Shown: positions 61,971 through 64,000 of the stretch, piece after piece | Position numbering within the stretch: position 1 is the stretch's first letter | How the letters are laid out: each line of letters begins with the position of its first letter | Notes under the pieces: generated by a model | The model's input: the letters and a program-made list of their open reading frames with translations, nothing else | The model's database searches: none | What the model was told of the DNA's origin: nothing | Assembly: GCF_029318685.1 (NCBI RefSeq) | Contig: NZ_CP119677.1 | Span: 3,959,001 to 4,023,000, forward strand | From: Ruminiclostridium papyrosolvens DSM 2782 | Lineage (GTDB): Bacteria > Bacillota > Clostridia > Acetivibrionales > DSM-1351 | DNA length: 64,000 nt | Reading direction: 5' to 3' | Made by a program: the position numbers and the translations under genes

Positions 61971-64000
61971 TTATTCTGCAAATACATATACAAGGATGTT
62001 GTTACATTCAACATCTGTTATGTACACCGAATACCAGCCTCTTTCTGAGAAATTGTAAGTCAAGCCAACAAATTCATTTATCGACTTAAAGTCACCCATA
62101 AGCTTTTTACCGGGCAGAATCTGCACATTCACTATTTCAGCACTGTTAATTGCCGTAATCTCCATTTTTTTACTTCCAAGAGTTACAGCCCCTGCCAAAG
62201 GCATTTTACCGTTAACGGCAACATTGAATTTTGTGGGATCATATACTGTAACATAACGTATATACTGTGCTTCATTGCCGGCTGAATCCGTTGAAGAATA
62301 CACTAATTCATAATCACCCGGAGTATTTGTATTTACTTTTCCTTCAACTTTAATCTTTACGGTTTTATCTTTATTATCAGTTGCACTTACTCCCAGCATT
62401 GGGTCAAAGACCTTACCCTTTTCCAGAGCAACATACATGTTGTCAGATGTTATCACAGGTGCCTGAGAATCTATATTCAGAACATAAACCTCTACTGTAG
62501 CAATATTGCCCAGCAAATCTGGTATTTTTACCGATATGCTCCTATTTTCATCAAAAACCAGAGACGCACTGCCATCTTTATTTACATTCATACCATTTGG
62601 CCAAACTACCTGTTTGTTTGCTATAAAGGTAACTGTAACAGGTTGGTTTGTAACTTCAGTTGTTGAATAACTTACTGCTATTTCAGGAATAGTCTTATCA
62701 ATATTTGAAACCTGAGCAGTAACCTCACCCTTTGTACCCGCTGAATTTGTATACTGGAATGTAAACTCTCCGTTTTGAGTAAACTGGTGCACCGATGAGC
62801 CTTTGTTGTTCAGCATGTATATATTCTCTTGAGGATCCTTGGTCTTAATTGTTACATATACATTTTCATTGGTCATCTCTTTCGCAGAATACTCAAGTTC
62901 AACCTCAGGCAGAGAGTTATTAATATAATCAACCTTTGCTGTTTGCCTTGTTATATTACCGGCTCTGTCAGTCGCAACAAATTCGTAACTCCCGTTTGAA
63001 ATAAACTTATAGGAATTAATATTATTGAACCAAGTCACGGCTTCGTCAGCTTCAGCCCTTACAAATACGTTAAACGGAGTTTTTACAGGCGGTGTATATG
63101 TAAGTGAAACTACAGGGGGTGTCTTATCAATTCTGCTAACGCCGGATGAGAACAGGGTTGAATTTCCGGCCTTATCATAAAGCACAAAAGTATAGCTTCC
63201 ATTCTCTGTGTAGGTATAAGTCATATCTTCCGTACCGCTCATATTATCTGATGCGTGCAAAGTGACAACTACATCTTTATTTGTCCAGGTCTGACTGTTA
63301 TATGTCAAAAACCCTGTAGGTGCAATTTTATCAATTTTGTCAACGGCAGCTGTAATGCTTCCTGTATTTCCTGCCTCATCATAGAAGGTGAAATTATATA
63401 AACCATTTCCGTTAAAGGTATAGCTGTCCTCCCCGTTTGTATGTGCAGGAGACAGACTTTCCAATGTAACTACTGCTTTAACGCTTTGATTTGTCCATTC
63501 GCCATCCCATTTGCTGCCATCTGGCAGATAATAATTGACCTCAGCTATTGGCACATCCTTGTCAATGTTTGAAACTTCCACTGTATATTCATCCATATTT
63601 CCTGCGCTGTCCTTAAAACGGAAAGTATGAGTTCCGTTTTTCGTAAAGGTGTATGTATCACTGTCCAAATAGGTTATACTGCTTAAATCGTCGGTTGCTT
63701 TTAATGTTACAACTACGTCCTTATTTGTCCAGTTTTCAGTAGTTCTTATAACCTGTGAAACCTGAGGTAACTGCTTGTCTATACGTATAGTATTTTCATT
63801 TTCGCTTGCCATCTGTGTATCAGTATCCCTGACCGTGTAGGAAAGCAACCCATAGTCTTTAACCAAATATACATCGGAAATAGCATCCAAGCGCTCTATT
63901 TCATCACTGTCTTCCACCTTTTTTCCGTTATAGGTAAGGTTCTCAACCACACATTGTGCAGGTGGTACAATGGTTACTTTAAGATTGTAATTTACCCATT
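61971..64000 (-). CDS. extracellular Ig-like repeat protein (5' part off the window)
   Basis: The frame is open to the right edge, so the true start is outside; a GTG at 63948-63950 is not convincing because the frame continues upstream without a stop. About 676 codons are visible. They form six tandem modules of about 65-85 residues, each with a WTNKDVVVTL-type strand, a YTFTKNGTHTF-type strand, an AGN turn and an IDK-type linker, as in bacterial Ig-like repeat proteins. A seventh, different module (DYELVYSSTDSAGNEAQYIR) resembles DUF5011-like domains, and a short C-terminal domain ends in VYVFAE. There is no SLH domain or LPXTG motif in the visible part. It is probably secreted and works with the SLH protein encoded 15 bases downstream. 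Confidence 0.85.
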   Translation of the reverse strand, partial: WVNYNLKVTIVPPAQCVVENLTYNGKKVEDSDEIERLDAISDVYLVKDYGLLSYTVRDTDTQMASENENTIRIDKQLPQVSQVIRTTENWTNKDVVVTLKATDDLSSITYLDSDTYTFTKNGTHTFRFKDSAGNMDEYTVEVSNIDKDVPIAEVNYYLPDGSKWDGEWTNQSVKAVVTLESLSPAHTNGEDSYTFNGNGLYNFTFYDEAGNTGSITAAVDKIDKIAPTGFLTYNSQTWTNKDVVVTLHASDNMSGTEDMTYTYTENGSYTFVLYDKAGNSTLFSSGVSRIDKTPPVVSLTYTPPVKTPFNVFVRAEADEAVTWFNNINSYKFISNGSYEFVATDRAGNITRQTAKVDYINNSLPEVELEYSAKEMTNENVYVTIKTKDPQENIYMLNNKGSSVHQFTQNGEFTFQYTNSAGTKGEVTAQVSNIDKTIPEIAVSYSTTEVTNQPVTVTFIANKQVVWPNGMNVNKDGSASLVFDENRSISVKIPDLLGNIATVEVYVLNIDSQAPVITSDNMYVALEKGKVFDPMLGVSATDNKDKTVKIKVEGKVNTNTPGDYELVYSSTDSAGNEAQYIRYVTVYDPTKFNVAVNGKMPLAGAVTLGSKKMEITAINSAEIVNVQILPGKKLMGDFKSINEFVGLTYNFSERGWYSVYITDVECNNILVYVFAE
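62460..63745 (-). repeat. six tandem Ig-like protein repeats
   Basis: Six diverged modules of roughly 195-255 bases each share the pattern W/TN-x-x-V-x-V-T, a central NG-x-(Y/F)-x-F strand and AGN, with IDK-like joins. The two most alike begin NWTNKDVVVTLKA and TWTNKDVVVTLHA. Confidence 0.75.

Noticed and set aside
63948-63950. GTG as the start of the Ig-repeat gene
   Set aside because: The frame continues upstream to the window edge without a stop, and no ribosome binding site precedes it.

Overview
The window looks like a low-GC Gram-positive anaerobe of the clostridial type. Codon use is AT-rich, Shine-Dalgarno sequences are strong (AGGAGG or GGGGG types), the promoters are sigma-A-like, and one flanking gene is a giant S-layer-homology (SLH) surface protein. 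Every real gene lies on the minus strand, so transcription runs from right to left. No tRNA, rRNA, CRISPR array or insertion sequence was seen.

Region A (about 55.0-64.0 kb) is flanking cell-surface material. It holds the C-terminal part of a protein built from repeated Ig-like modules and a 2315-residue secreted protein with three C-terminal SLH domains. A rho-independent terminator at about 54.95-55.0 kb closes this unit.

Region B (about 54.36-54.95 kb) is a control region. It has two or three minus-strand promoters, a perfect 10-bp inverted repeat overlapping a -35 box, a second inverted repeat, and two very short, overlapping possible ORFs.

Region C (1-54.36 kb, continuing off the left edge) is one long biosynthetic gene set for a trans-AT type polyketide/nonribosomal peptide hybrid. 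Read in transcription order, it starts with a complete acetyl-CoA carboxylase set (accC, accB, a second accC, accD, accA) that should supply malonyl-CoA. Next come a discrete acyltransferase-like enzyme, a C-A-PCP protein with a fused dead ketosynthase and an alpha/beta hydrolase (a probable chain-terminating and release protein), a CrtI-type FAD oxidoreductase, a metallo-beta-lactamase-fold hydrolase, a malonyl-AT/enoylreductase fusion and a MacB/Lol-like ABC exporter. Six PKS proteins follow, with a ParA-family ATPase between the last two. None of the PKS modules carries a functional integrated AT, which defines the trans-AT class.

The PKS order read from the proteins is: KS-(AT remnant)-KR-ACP-KS-DH | KR-ACP-KS-DH | KR-ACP-KS-KR-ACP-KS | DH-ACP-KR-KS | KR-ACP-KS | KR-ACP-ACP-KS0-DH-ACP-KS... 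The bars mark subunit breaks, and most fall just after a KS or a KS-DH. Most subunit ends carry short paired-helix segments that look like docking domains. If the cluster is collinear, it builds a reduced chain with several beta-hydroxyl or double-bond positions, to which the NRPS protein adds an amino acid before release. That product is inference.

The least expected elements are the ParA ATPase inside the PKS gene run, a ketosynthase fold that has lost all three catalytic residues, a degenerate AT domain inside a trans-AT module, and a duplicated biotin carboxylase in the acc set.
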